From Limnoperna fortunei (Eukaryota > Mollusca > Bivalvia > Mytilida > Modiolidae): 64,000 bases of DNA. Below, piece after piece: positions 20,375 through 33,449 of the stretch (position 1 is its first letter; every line of letters begins with the position of its first letter). Position numbers and translations under genes: made by a program. A model generated the notes under the pieces. It had not been told where the DNA came from. It searched no databases and saw only the letters and a program-made list of their open reading frames with translations. The DNA is taken from NCBI GenBank assembly GCA_944474755.1, contig OX104123.1, forward strand, positions 60,257,898 to 60,321,897, written 5' to 3'.

Positions 20375-22917
20375 TCAATTCACTTTCACTATGTCAATAC
20401 ACGACCATTGTCCATATAAATTACTAGTCAATCCAGCAACATCGACAGATATCTGGTCGTTTTTATCCAGTCGAGTTGTGAAAGACGAGATTCCAGTGTG
20501 CCAACCTTGATTTCTATCAAACACTGGTATAAGTCCAGATGCTAGTACTGTTTGGTTTTTGAATATTGAGAATGAGCTGTCGTCATCATTACATATGATT
20601 ACCACGGTGATATGATACAAGCCTGAATATTCACACACAAATTGACCCGAGCTTGTAAATGAAGACAATCCACTCATACCAATGGCCGTGTTTATTACGG
20701 GGAATTTTAACGTGTTACCATTAAGTGCAACTCTACGGTCAGTACCAGCGCATGCGGAGAGAGCAACTAAACAAAAAGAATACAAGTATATTGTATAAAA
20801 ATATTGAATACATGTAGAACAAAGATGTTTGTATAAAAAATGGCATTTTACAAATAGCGATATAGAAAGTCATCATTCAGAATGCATATTCAGAATACGG
20901 CTATTGGTAATTTGTTGAACAGATTTAACGTCGTGAACTATATGGAGCTCACTAGATTTATTAAACTTTACAATGTCACTTAATTTCCATGTGTTCTTGA
21001 TTTAATTTATGTTTTTTTTTATATTTTGCCATTTTAGTCCAATTTAGTCCGATTTTTTGGTCCATTATTAACGTCCGGGGTCACTTTTCGATCGTAGGCG
21101 CAATTTGCCGAGCAGATCCGATTGACCCAGCAAATAAATGATATCGGGATGATACAGGAGCTAACGTGGACTCGGCAGGATGTCTTTGTGCCAGTTGGAC
21201 GTGACACTTTCCCATTATATGATAGAATATTCGTCATGTCTAACTTGTAGTATTAAAAACGATTAATTACCAACTATAAGTTACATAAAACAGTAAAACT
21301 ACCAGTATGATATATTTTCCCAAACTTGAATTAACCAGTCTAATAATAACGGTATTGGCCTTATTCGAACCTGTATTGGTATGATTTCGGCCTGTATTGA
21401 CCTGATTGTTTTGAGATCATTAATAAATAATGATGTTACGTGATGATTTCTCTATTGGAGATCGTTATTGGTTCTTTGCCAGTTGTATTGGACTTAGGTT
21501 GCGCTATACGCCAATAAAACAAGCATTGGGCGAATACCTAGATCAATACAGAAATCATATACCATATTATTTATTTCATCGAAGAATATGAATATTATTA
21601 ATGAGAGATATATAAATTGATCGCCTATATATAACAAATAAATAAATACCTTGTTTGTTTGACAATTCATCGATTCTTCTGCGGATTTCTTGTGTTCTTG
21701 AGTTAACTGTCTCCAAATGGTGTTCATTTTGTTCTAAAAGGAAAGTGCAATCATTTTAATAAATGCTTACAACATTGTTTAATAAGTAAAATAGTACCAG
21801 TTACTCTAGACGGTAATGTTGTTTTATAATCTATGTTGACATACTAAACGCTCTTTTGGCAGAATAATACTAGCAGTTGCTTAAAAATGTTATTATACAT
21901 GTATAATTTGAGATTTTGCGCCACTTTCACGACATAATTTTGCCGTTCAGTTGCATCGCTTTCTAATTGTGTGAAAAATCAACTGATGAAACCAACGGAA
22001 TAAATGAGTATACATCTTGTATTGTAGTTCGTCAACTATTTATTGCACGGTCTGTCAACACTGAGATTGCGGGTTCGAGTCTCACTGCGGACAAGGTCAG
22101 CTCAAATCCGATCTTAATTGACAATGATTGCCAGTTTTCCTACCCGGGTACTCCTGCTTTCTCCCCCAATAAATACTGGACGCAAAGATATGGCTTGAAA
22201 GTAACGTTAAACAACATTAAAATAAACAAACCAACAAATCAATTAGTAAAAATTGTTCCGTCTTAAAAATTTCGGTCTGTTCAAATTTTGACTGCTTTAT
22301 CAAACTCAGAAAACAATGTTTGACTCCGCTACTTTAACAGCAGAAACGAATATAATATATGCAACTGGGCAGTGTATACCAGGATACGATATACTTTCTG
22401 CATTAAACAAGTTCGGTTCAGTTTAGTTGCTTTCATAAAATTAGATTATACGAATAAACATTGTAAAATAATAATTGAATTGAAACACAAACAAGCCTAA
22501 ACAATATATACATAAGAAAGTTTACCAGTGATTTTTGTGATTGTTCAAAATAATATGCAGACATACTTTAATTGTATATAAAGTAGGTAAAAATGGCTTA
22601 CCTTTTAAAGTTTTAAGACTAGTCAATAGCGTGTTTGTTATTTGAAGTCCCAAGTCATCTTTAACACTTTGTAGCTGTGTCTCAAGTTTTGAATTTATTG
22701 CCTGCTCGATTCCTTTCTTTGTTTCTGTAGATATCAGTAACTTAATTTGCTTTGTTAATTCCGATATATCCAGTTCAGCTTTCAAAGGGGCATCTAGTCT
22801 GGACACTAGTGGCACATCAACATGGTTGTCAGGATCATCTTTGTTGCGTTTGTCGTCTAAACAATTCATTATATTAACATTAAGTAACAGAGTAATTATC
22901 AGAAAAATCCAGGATAT
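20375..22917 (-). CDS. C1q-domain-containing protein, middle paralogue (start codon lost)
   Basis: Three exons fit in phase 1 throughout. Exon 1 is 22602-22917 (leader and coiled coil); exon 2 is 21650-21733 (27 residues, QNEHHLETVNSRTQEI onward, helical); exon 3 is 20375-20766 (C1q domain, with FVCEYSGLYHITVVI and QWSCIDIVKVN at the end). Donors are GTAAG and GTATT; acceptors are CCTTTTAG and TTTGTTTAG. Total coding length of 792 nt equals that of the intact gene at 27662-32369. The position of the start ATG is ATA (22915-22917), with an in-frame stop five codons upstream. The first usable Met (22869) follows the hydrophobic leader, giving 247 residues without a signal peptide. Family role: secreted bivalve C1q-like recognition proteins. 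Whether this copy works is uncertain. Confidence 0.8.
22046..22243 (+). mobile_element. tRNA-derived SINE, 5'-truncated, in C1qDC intron 1
   Basis: Starts at the CGGTCTGTCAACACTGAG region, keeps GGTTCGAGTCTCACTGCGG, and ends in AATAAACAAACC. The tRNA-like A box is absent. It lies in the intron between exons 1 and 2 of the middle C1qDC gene. Confidence 0.75.
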
Positions 22918-25900
22918 TTTAGTCCATTCAGGCTTTTATGTGTTAAATAAATGAATGAATTCTTTCATGACTTAAATATGTAAAATGAGAAGTGATTGAT
23001 GTTCTGCTAAAGTGTGTTCGCATCTGTTCCAGTTACAGGTTTGTAATATCAAGTGTTAAGTTAAGAGCAGGATATAAAAACTTTGTTTTATTAGAAACCC
23101 CTTCTTAATTAAATCGCCACTTGTTCTGAGAACAAACGAGAAGGTCATTCCCACTGTCGCTCTAAAGTTAGAAAATATATGTGTTTTTTGTGTCAGTCAT
23201 AAAATGTGTTATTTGTGTAAAGAAAGTTGTCCCGAGCAAAAATTATATGGTTGTTAAGGATTTTTATGCCCGTTGCTAGGGACACAGTGACACTTCCGGT
23301 CACGAAATGACATATTTCCGTAAAGTCTATCATTCTGATTCTAAAAATATATGGTTGCTAAGGACATTTTTATAACAGTTACCTTGTTGCTATGGTATGA
23401 CATTGACCTATAACCTTTGAAGCTCTTTTTCCTACTTTTCACTTTAACCTGATATGTTTACTATATTATTTCTGACCGTTTTCAAATTGTAACAAAAAAA
23501 GATTAACTGAAACATGTCAAGGGCTGTACCACGAAAACGGTTCATCGCAGAGCACTAAACGAAGGTCTCGAAAAGAGGAGCATTTTTCGCATTATTGTCT
23601 GTTTCTATCTTTTATAATTTATGAGACATAGTGCTAAAAAATGGTGACCTTTGACCTTGACGTTTGATCTTTGCACTTGACATTTTCAAATGTAATATAT
23701 GCTACTTCGCATCTAGGACTTACGGTTTTCAAGAAAATTATTTGAAAGAATTGTGACATTTATCGGGTCAAAAACGTATAAACAGGAAGTTGATTGGATG
23801 ACACAAATTTGCATGTTAAATAATCGCCATAGGGCAGCCTACATTTTGTACAGTTCAGATTTTTGAGAATCGGTTACGGTTTCTCAGTTTATCTGCTAAC
23901 AAGGGTTTCCGTGCTCGGCAGATAACTCTGTTACTAAAAATAGATCGGTCTAAAAGCATGAGCCATGTCATTTTCGGATATGACCGATTATTGGTACCAA
24001 GTATCGAAATGATATGTCGAGATACTTTTTGGCAAACCTCCTCGGAAGAAGAAGAAAAAAAATCATAACAAATACAAAAAAGTCTTTTCACTGAAGTGGG
24101 AAAGACCGTAAATAAAAAAGAGGACCTAAACTTTAACATAACGACAGACATTATTACAGAAACATGTTTAAAATGCGCATTTATATGTCCTTCCGAGAAC
24201 CCCAGTTCGACCCTTACCACGCCCTTTTGGGGGTATCAATCCCTGTGCTACAATATTTTCGTAGATATTATCGCCTGTTCAGCGCTAAATAACATATTTG
24301 CAAAAGTGGGTTTAGGACAAAATCCCGTTTACAGCTTGGGCATTTAATCTTTATGACTAAATATCAACTAATGTGTTTGTTTTATGTTGTTGGATGCTTT
24401 CAGCTATTCTTCTTTCGTATCATGACATCCCTTTTGAGAGGGGTAGAATACTCGAGTACTCTGAAAACCTGTCAATCATTGTAAATTTAGATTGAAATTG
24501 AGTTAAAGTGGCAACAATCAGACTCAACCCCATAACCCCAGGCGTCAACACATTGGATTCAGTGGGAATATGGCTTTGTTGAATATGTCAGTATGTCACT
24601 ATTCTTTGGTGATCAGGTATCAATTGCGGTAAGAATTGCCCACCATTTCCACAAATTTTGTGCTCTGGACTAAGCAACATGACGTGTAAAAGTTTAATAG
24701 CTGATTTCTGTATAGAATGCCACGTAAAGATGACCATAACCTGTGCTCGTTGCGCCATTTAATCAAAACGCATGAAAAAACGTTATAAGGGTTCATTTTT
24801 CTTGTTTAACGTTCATGCATCAGGCGATTTGATTGGACATTGAAGACAATAGAGTCTAAACAATTCAGAGTCTATAGGATAAAGCGATATAGAAGTTATG
24901 ATATAGGAAAATATAGGTACTTTAATGCGCTTTTTGGAAAGCTCTGTAATCTTCTACTACAAGTTTTATGCGATGCTTTGTTGAAAATACATCTTGTCAA
25001 AATGACGGCTAGCAGGTGTAAATCCATCAAAAGCAAAAGCAAACGGGTATTGGAAAACCTATCACTCGAGATCCTTAACTGATTCTTCATTCATTGTTGC
25101 AATTGACATACATCAAAATTCTAATAATCAACGACCGTGCGACGGGGACATGAGGCACACTTGTTCAAGTGAAGAATGGTCCTTAAAATTGATCCGTTGA
25201 TGACAATCAGTATTAAGTATATATTTTACCATCCTCCAATTATCGTCTTAGGATACCTTCAATCTATAGCTAAAATACTGTAAGGTGAATAGCAATCTGT
25301 GAAAAAATCAATACACGCAAAGAAAAACAATTCTAGTTTTTTTGCAGTGGTCCTATTGTCCACCTAAATAACAGGTCAAATCAAATACAGGTACGACACC
25401 ACAATGAATGCCCTTGTTCATGAATATAGTTCCCATAGAATAAAGTACTTTTTTCCTTTTACCTTTACTTACTTTGTTGTTACTTTTTGAGTAAAAGTCA
25501 CATGTTAACATTAAAATGTTTATTTCTGTGACATTTGTCTTTAATTGACAATTAATTAAGAAATATTTTGTTTTAATTTATGAGTTATTTGCATTTTTTT
25601 ACATCTACAATCTGTTAAATTTTGTTGGTCTCTTGTGAACTGGGGAAAGTGTAAAGTATGTGTATTTTTTATTTTTTGCCACCTCTTTGTGCATCTAATG
25701 TATGTTAAGAGGTTGGTTTGTTTGTATCTAAAATTAATTTTTTAAAGCCGATCGTTATATTTTATGTTTTTTTTCTGATTTATTTCATAGAACTTATACT
25801 CACATCTACAAGCCATCTGTTCATGTATACGCACAGATTTACACTTAAAAACAGTTTTTCTGAATGCATAAGACTATTTATATATTTTGGATGAAGTGAA

Positions 25901-26307
25901 TGTTTTTATACGAACTACTTTTTAAAAAAAAATTCCTGATGTAAAATATTTGGCTTTAATACATAATTTGGTTGTAATAATCTACAACAATCCGCCTTCT
26001 GAACATATAGCATATTTTTACTTTATGCAATAACAGGGCAATAAAAGGGCCACACAATTTCTCCATGCACCAGTAGGATTAATTTTCTACAGTCTCATAT
26101 TTGCAAATACACACAGTTAAATTAATCCAAACTGTTTTTAGACAATAATTCTTGCAAGGTCTTGTACAAAAATTACTATTTCAACTTGATGGAATGACCA
26201 GAATGGATCCAGTGGAGGGATTTCTGTGTAATTCAATGTCGCTGAAATTATATAGACAATGAAAACCGATTAACTCTACACCAAAATGAAAATAGAATGG
26301 TAGTATA
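22918..26307. other. Upstream region of middle C1qDC gene, old paralogous block
   Basis: The stretch 22918-25330 can be matched in patches with 8740-9800, for example at 24200-24300 and 25120-25330, but with many substitutions and indels. It includes a very old SINE relic near 24415-24560. From 25330 to 26307 I see only AT-rich sequence. No gene recognised; open frames of 80 to 121 codons here have no family signal. Confidence 0.45.
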
Positions 26308-27661
26308 GGTTTCATTATATATTGTCTAAAAGGTTAGTTCAATGAAAATGCAAAACTGTCTGTGTTGCGCTTTTACAAATGCAGTCGAATAACTTATTTA
26401 TTGGACAAAAAGTTAAAAAAGCAGATAAAAAATGAAATGTATGCTGTAAAAAAATCAACCCTTAAAGAACTTGTTGAGATGATGACGGGGTGCAATGTCA
26501 TATCGTAATAATAACAAATTTCGAATTGACCTTGTCTGTTATTGGCGAATTATTCTACTTGACATTTAATCTATAAAAAGCACAACAATTCAGTACTAGT
26601 AATAAACAACGCTTTTTGCTGTACATTAAAGTCCATTTTTACAACAAGTTTATCGTAGAATGGCGTTAGCACGTGGTGCTACGAATGAGTCTTTTTGATC
26701 TAATGATAAAAAGTATGATGAATAATTAATTTAAATGATTCAAAAAAAGGATTGAAGATATTGGCAAATGTTTTACTTGGATTTATTATGATTTATTTTT
26801 AGTTTTAATTTAATATGGTTTAATGCTAGCATTTTTTCATCTGATTCTTTTTTGATGGAAGCCGATACAAACACGACCTTTGGGAGGAACACGTAATCTT
26901 TTTCAGTAAGTTTTGAGCTGTCAACCTTTGTTGTCAAGGGCACGTGATAAGAAGCGTTAACAAAAGATATTAAGGGTGTTAAAACATAAGGTTGGGGAAA
27001 CGTTTGTGAAGCTTAGACACAATGCTGTCTATGTCAGTGGAATTGTTTACATCAGTTCTTTTACGTTTCAGAACTTTGTAATACTTAACATTTTTGCAAA
27101 ATTGTCAGTTTTCTACAACAAAATGTAGCACAAAACTTTGTGTTGCCAAAGGCATTAAATAAAACTCTTGTGCAGAAAAGATTCTGCGCATTCGTTTAAT
27201 CAGATGTTTTTGCGGCACTAGTGATAATATTTTCGATATTCACTAAGCTAAATGGAGTAACCTGAACCCAATAAAAACCATGGGTGCACTCAGGTGGTCC
27301 GGAACAAGTAAGCAGTGCCTGCCTCTAATTAGACACCCGTTGAGTTACTCGTCATGTATGTCTAAGGAAAATTCAAATCCAGAAATAGGAATGACTACCT
27401 ATGGCTCAGCGACAATTTCAGATCGTATTTGAGACACTGATTTCCCATAACGATCAATTAAGTCATGGTGACGAGCATAGAACCTCTAGAAAGATAACAT
27501 CAACCTAGGTACAACAAACCCTTGTTTGAATAGTGTAGCAGTCAACAGCAGTGTTTGATATAGAAAATCACACTAAATTCGCTCTTCGTCGACTATAAAA
27601 TAATAAAATAAGGAATGCATCCATCCATTACGTCATATTTAATCAACACACTTTACTTTAA

Positions 27662-29948
27662 TTATTTAGAAATATACACAACGGAAAACATAGATGTCGC
27701 GCCAGTTTGTACTTCTTCGCTGACAACGTAGTCACCAACAGCGTTCTTGATACACAGTTTCTCCCCTTTGTCTAGCTTCAGAACTGCTTCGAGACTTCCA
27801 GTATTATAATCCCTGCCGAATGCCCAAAGCAAGGGTTGGTCATCTTTGTGCAGAACAACATGAAGATGTTTCCTTTCATTTGACCGCACTGTACAGGTGA
27901 CTAAATATACACCAGGCCATGGTACCGTGTAGTAGCCTGTACTAGGATCGTATCCATTTTGCCTGTTCAATAAAACGTGGTCGAATTTTAGTATTTCTCC
28001 TCTGGAGAGAGGGGCCCATGTCCATCCATTGAAAGTTGCAGTAAACGCTGGACCATCATCTGTAACAAAAACATAAAACGATGATTCTTTTAGAAGCGTC
28101 ACAAGTTATCCCTGGTATCAAATGCAATGCCACCGATCAGTTATCGGATTTCCATGTGTAAGGAGCATTAAAGGCAACCTAGCAAAAAATATATATTTTT
28201 TATGTTGTTTATTAAATAAAAAAAAATATATATGCTTTGTGATGTATTATTGCATCTCCAATTGTACACTCTATTGTGACTTAAAGGTGGTAAAATTTCG
28301 TTTATCCTAGTCCTAGACACCGGCAAAAATGGGAACCAAGAACCAAAATAATAGCAGCAACAACAATGGTACTGGCTTGATACATTCGTTTCAAAAGATA
28401 TGGGGGCCTCGGTGGCCGAGTGGTTAAGGTAGTTCTTCTACTATTGATCACGTGGTCTGTCAACACTGAGGTTGCGGGTTCGAGTCTCACTGCGGGCAGG
28501 GTGTACTCGACTCAAATCTTAATTGATAAGGATTGCTAGTTTTCCAACCGAAGGTCGGGGTTCGCTCTGGGTACTCCGGCTTTCTTCCCCCCCCCCCCCC
28601 ACAAAAAAACTGGACGCCATGAAATAGCTGAACAAATGCTGAAAGTGGCATTAGACATCGATGAAACAAACAAACAATCAAAATGAATTAAACCATGTTT
28701 TATGGCATGCCAAATCTCCCGTTTCCAATACTGTAGTATGTGAGTTTTGTGTGACGAGAAAAAGGGTTGGGTATCATACAACACTATTCAGTAATAGAAG
28801 TATCAAAAAATAATCGCATCAAAATCACAATGTTTGAATTCAAAATTAGTAAGTCTATCTGCAATCATATTTTCTGACGAGACATAGTTACAAATGTGCC
28901 GTTGATCAGAAATCTAGCATACTATAAACCAAAAAAATTTCGCGAGGAGGTTACAATCAAGAAAGTTTATCTGTTCACTAAAGGTAGGGGAAAATGAATG
29001 ATGAGGAACGATTACACTTTCCTAAGTCGTGTAAAATACCACACTTCTATTAAAACTTTAATCGGGGATAATAAACTATGATTTTATATGGAACTTCCCG
29101 CTGATAAAACTTTCAAACTGTATTTTTCTTAATTTTCAATTAGATCTCTAATTATTTATCATGTCATTGCCACTTGGCACTTAAACTGTCAAGTGTCAAA
29201 CGCAAATGATCAAACGGATCATTAGCCGTTATAAAAAGCTTGAACAAACAATCAATCACTTCAGTAACTAACAATTATGTGCATGGAATAAGTTTTGCAA
29301 ATTTGTTGTTATTTCCGTCTTCATAAATTAAATAAGCTAACTAAGCGCAACGAAACTACATGTTCTTGAGTTTGTGTTAGCCTGAATCAGTCAGCTATGA
29401 GACTCGATGAACAAAAAACAAAAGACAACAGATCAACAACTCTGTGCACTTTTTCTATGCAACGATCAAAAGATAAGTTTCACAGTATTTTTGCTGTACT
29501 TTTAATGGAGTCAATATTTTAGTCAATGGTTTTTTACCATTCCCTGTGAGGATTTTTATGCAATTTTGGAATCCAATGCAAGTTTGGTAGGTCTTCACTT
29601 TTTGTCGTAATGACTACTTAATATTTGTCGTAATGAATATTCAAAGAAGTCATGAAGGACTTACGGTGATCCAGAATTTCATCTTTGTCAAATTTGATAC
29701 AGTTGTTTGTGGAATTACCAGTTATATCCTCAATGAATAACTCTTTAATGAGACATTCATACTAATGTGACTCACGTAGAAACACAATGTTATTAGAAGC
29801 CTTGTCTGCAGGGTAAATAACAATATAAGCAAGATACCACCACACAATGTTCCTTGCAATTGCAACATCTTTTTACAACGCTTGTCATAGCAAATGATAT
29901 ATGTTTAGATTTTCGAGCAGGCAGGAAATATGTATGGCATGATGACAA

Positions 29949-29987
<39 letters not shown>

Positions 29988-32369
29988 ATACATACATACA
30001 TACATACATACATACATACATACATACATACATACATACATACATACATACATACACATACATACATAAATGACACTGAACATAAACTGTTAAAATTTTG
30101 GATCTGGTTATATGTTATATTATGGACAAACAAATTGTTAAATAATAAACACAATTATACAGGATTTGGGAATTTAAAATTTTGTGAAGGTTATAGTTAA
30201 GGGGGGTAAAACACCTTACCGTTAAAATTCTAAGAGCTACATCTCTTAATTTTCTTGCTGCCTTAGACATAGACGATTGATGCTAGCATTACGATACAAC
30301 CCTCGGCTTTGCATGCCATGTTAATAACGGTTTATCGTCTTAGGTTATATCATGCACAGACTTGACTTTATTTTCTCTCTAGTGTCGCTAGAGAAGAGAT
30401 ATTCACAAGATGGTGAATCTCTTTTTTTGCATTTTACACTGTAAAGTCTTTGTAGAGACTTTACCGGTGGAAACAACATTCAATAGCAAATGCGTTACAT
30501 TTTTTATTCAAAGAGTAACGTTTGCTTTTGGGAGTGAAATTAGAGAAATAACTCTTGCACCTTTACAAAACCATTTAATGCTCTAAAATTTCAAAATGTT
30601 AGTGCAACAAACCACATTTATCAATTAATTTAGTTGCTCCCAACAGTTTTGATACAGTCTGATTTTGTTAGCTTGAATGCCCTACTGGTGCCATTTCAGT
30701 TTCTTCCAGTGTTTTTTTTTTGTCCGAGGAAGCAATAGCAGCGTATTAAAACTATCAAATATTATAATCTACTGCCTGTAGTCGAGGGTGTTACGCAAGG
30801 ATATCGCATGAAATAAATTTATCAAAAGAGACGTAGTCTAAGATGAAATATTTAATGAGTATGATATTGTGGCGTACAACCCTCGACTACTGGCAGTATG
30901 TGTTACATTATGCTAATTGCACTTGTCAATATATTTGGGGAATGCAATTTCCCGTCAAGATGGTGTTATATCGAGAGGTGTGATATATCGGGTTGATCTA
31001 TTGTGGTGCTATATCGTTGTCTAGAATGTGTAGTAAAGAATATATTGGAATAACTTATCTTAATTAGCAAATTAAAATTGAAAATGCAGTATTTCCCGTT
31101 CTCATTTGTCTTTGTTCTGGTAAATATTTGTGTATATGTTACAGAGATTCAATTTTGGATACATGATTCAGTGTATATATTTTATTCACGGTGTAGAGAT
31201 CAGTCCATATACTATATAGAGCCGAGATCCCGGTCAATATAACACCATATGGCTTCAGTATAATGATTTATTTGATAAGTATAAAATGTTTTTTTTTGTC
31301 AATAGTATCGTTTGTTTATCATACATTCACAAAAATCCTGTCTGTACGAAATTAGTGTAAGGCATTTATCACACTGAGCAAATCTCGGCACACAACGCTA
31401 CTTTAAGAACGGAGTCGGGCGAAGTATGTGACTACGCTAAGAAAACAAGCGGAGGAAATGGTAACTGCATTATACAAGTTCAAAGCAGTTTAGAATCTTT
31501 AATTATATTAAAGACTAGAAATATATGCTAGAAGTATTCGAATATAAAGAATTGTAAACAAATTATAAATTATAACTTAGTCAAATAAAACTAACTCAAA
31601 AGCTTAAACAATATATGAACATAACAATCTAGGAGAAATTAATAAAACAGAATAACATTTCACAAGCGATTATTGTAATTTTGCACAATAATATGTTCTT
31701 CTATTTCAAGTTCTAAATAAGATACACAACATAATTTCAATTAGCTCGAGCTGTGTAAAGAAAAGAAATTTCGTACCTTTTAGTTTGTTTGTTTGTTTTA
31801 TGGTGTTTAACGCCACTTTCAGCAATTTTTCAGCTATATCATGGCGTCCAGTTTTTATTGGGGGAGGAAGCCGGAGTACCCGGAGAAAACCCCCGACCTG
31901 CGGTAGGAAAACTGGCAATCCTTGTCAATTAAGATTGGAGTCGAGTACACCCTGCCTGCAGTGAGAATCGAACCCGCAATCTCAGTGTTGACAGACCACG
32001 TGATCAATAGTAGACGAACTACCTTGACCACTCGGACATCGAGGCCCCCGTACCTTTTAGAGTTTTAAGACTAGCCGATATCGTTTCGGTTATTTGAAGT
32101 CTTAAGTCATCTTTAATAACTTGTAGCTGCGCCTTAAGTGCTGTATCAATTGCCTTCTCTATCTCTTTCTTAAAATCGTTAAATATCAATGACTTAATCT
32201 GTCTTGTCAATGCCTCTATATCTAGTTCAGCTTTCAGAGGGGTATCTATTCGTGACATTAGCGGCACATTAACATGGTTTTCAATGTCTTCTTTGTTGCA
32301 ATTGTTGCCTAAACAAACCAGGACTTTAATAGAAAGTACGAGAGTGCTGATCTTAAATATCCAAGCCAT
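27662..32369 (-). CDS. C1q-domain-containing protein, intact copy B
   Basis: Predicted three-exon gene of 263 residues. Exon 1, 32054-32369, holds a signal peptide (MAWIFKISTLVLSIKVLVCL) and a coiled-coil region (about residues 40-105). Exon 2, 29665-29742, is short (25 codons; GTAAG donor, weak acceptor CATTAAAG). Exon 3, 27662-28059, follows TTTTTGTTACAG and encodes the C1q jelly-roll domain (GPAFTATFNGW, STGYYTVPWPGVYLVTCTV, LKLDKGEKLCI, MFSVVYISK end). All junctions are phase 1 and the frame is open. C1qDC proteins of bivalves are secreted, oligomerising recognition molecules of innate immunity; ligand unknown. A SINE sits directly on the exon-1 donor, duplicated by its target site. The orphan exon 35153-35468 could act as an alternative first exon. 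Exon 2 is the least certain part. Confidence 0.85.
28403..28680 (+). mobile_element. Full-length tRNA-derived SINE
   Basis: Head with A box (GGTGGCCGAGTGGTTAAGG) and B box (GGTTCGAGTCTC) of tRNA type, a central region with a long C run, then CTGGACGCCATGAAATAGCT and a tail of GAAACAAACAAAC. No tRNA cloverleaf end or CCA logic is expected: it is a retroposon, not a tRNA gene. It lies in the intron between C1q exons 2 and 3. Confidence 0.85.
29947..30070. repeat. Compound microsatellite (AAAT)n(CATA)n, copy B
   Basis: Counterpart of 3512-3619, with longer runs of both motifs. Confidence 0.95.
30771..30897. mobile_element. 127-bp MITE-like element, copy B
   Basis: Same length and ends as 4337-4463, in the orthologous position in the C1qDC intron. 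Confidence 0.5.
31784..32048 (-). mobile_element. SINE inserted at the exon-1 splice donor of C1qDC copy B
   Basis: Complete SINE in reverse orientation, tail TTTGTTTGTTTG at the left and the tRNA-like head (CTCGGACATCGAGGCCCC) at the right. It is flanked by the 12-bp duplication CGTACCTTTTAG (31772-31783 and 32049-32060). Copy A (5336-5347) has one uninterrupted copy of the target, so the insertion came after the duplication. The target contains the exon end and the GTACG donor, so the donor now exists on both sides of the SINE. Confidence 0.95.
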
Positions 32370-32769
32370 AGTAGATCTACACCGATCTTGTATGTTAATT
32401 TAATGCCAAAATTATTTTTCGAATTTATGTCGAATAAAACGTAATTTCTGATAAAGCGGAAACCGGTTTTTCCTATTACAAGCTTGTAGTTTCCTGCATT
32501 AATATAAAAACGCATTATTAATTGAAACGAGACTTTTATAGAGCCACCACAGGTCAAAAGTATCTCGATAACCCCTTTCTGGAACAACTCTGGTTGAAAC
32601 TGGAACTGTATATTATTTGAATACTGTTATCAAAAGAAAAACACAACAAAATTTTTCCAATCATAACATTTCAAAAATGTTGAAAATGTTGATTGTTTTG
32701 GACTCGAGCCATACCTTGTTGTGTATGACCAAAACAAGAACCTCATCAGTTCTTAGCCAATCATATATG
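32370..32769. other. Putative promoter region of intact C1qDC gene
   Basis: Sequence immediately upstream of the ATG at 32369 on the minus strand, nearly identical to 5394-5810. No reliable core-promoter motif recognised. Confidence 0.35.
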
Positions 32770-33449
32770 AATACCTTGAGCAGTGTTTTGACCAAGACAT
32801 GAATACCAACAAACACATAAATATAGTGAGTTTTGTGCCATGAGGTTGTGTAATGAGCAAAGATCGAACACATGAATACCGTGAGTTGTGTATGGTGAAA
32901 ACTGTACCGAATACAGAGATAAATACCATGACGTGTGTACCGACCAAAGAAATAATGTACCATGAGTTGTGTACCAACCAACGAAATAAATACCATGAGT
33001 TGTGTACCCACCAAAGAAATCAATACCATGAGTTGTGTACTGACCAAAGAAATCAATACCATGAGTTGTATGCTGACCAAAGACATGAATACCATGAGTT
33101 GTGTACCGACCAAGGAAATAAATACCATGAGTTGTGTACCAACCAAAGAAATAAATACCATGGGTTGTGTACCGCCAAAGAAATCAATACCATGAGTTGT
33201 GTACCGACCAAAGAAATCAATACGATGAGTTGTGTACCGACCAAAGAAATCAATACCATAAGTTGTGTACCTATCACAGAAATAAGTACCATTAGTTGTG
33301 TACTGACCAAAGAAATCAATACCATGAGTTGTGTACCGAACAAAGAAATCAATACCATAAGTTGTGTACCAACCAAAGAAATCAATACCATGAGTTGTGT
33401 ACCGAGCAAAGAAATCAATACCATGAGTTGTGTACCAACCAAAGAAATA
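32770..33449. repeat. 33-bp minisatellite, copy B
   Basis: Same unit as 5811-6757 but with roughly 16 good units; internal units missing relative to copy A account for the shorter array. Confidence 0.95.

Noticed and set aside
17133..26307. Search for upstream centrin-3 exons
   Set aside because: No stretch encoding EF-hand 1-3 motifs with suitable splice sites was found by eye on the minus strand.
28403..28520. Possible tRNA gene from A and B box sequences
   Set aside because: The boxes are followed by SINE body and tail and recur at other SINE copies; no acceptor stem closes.
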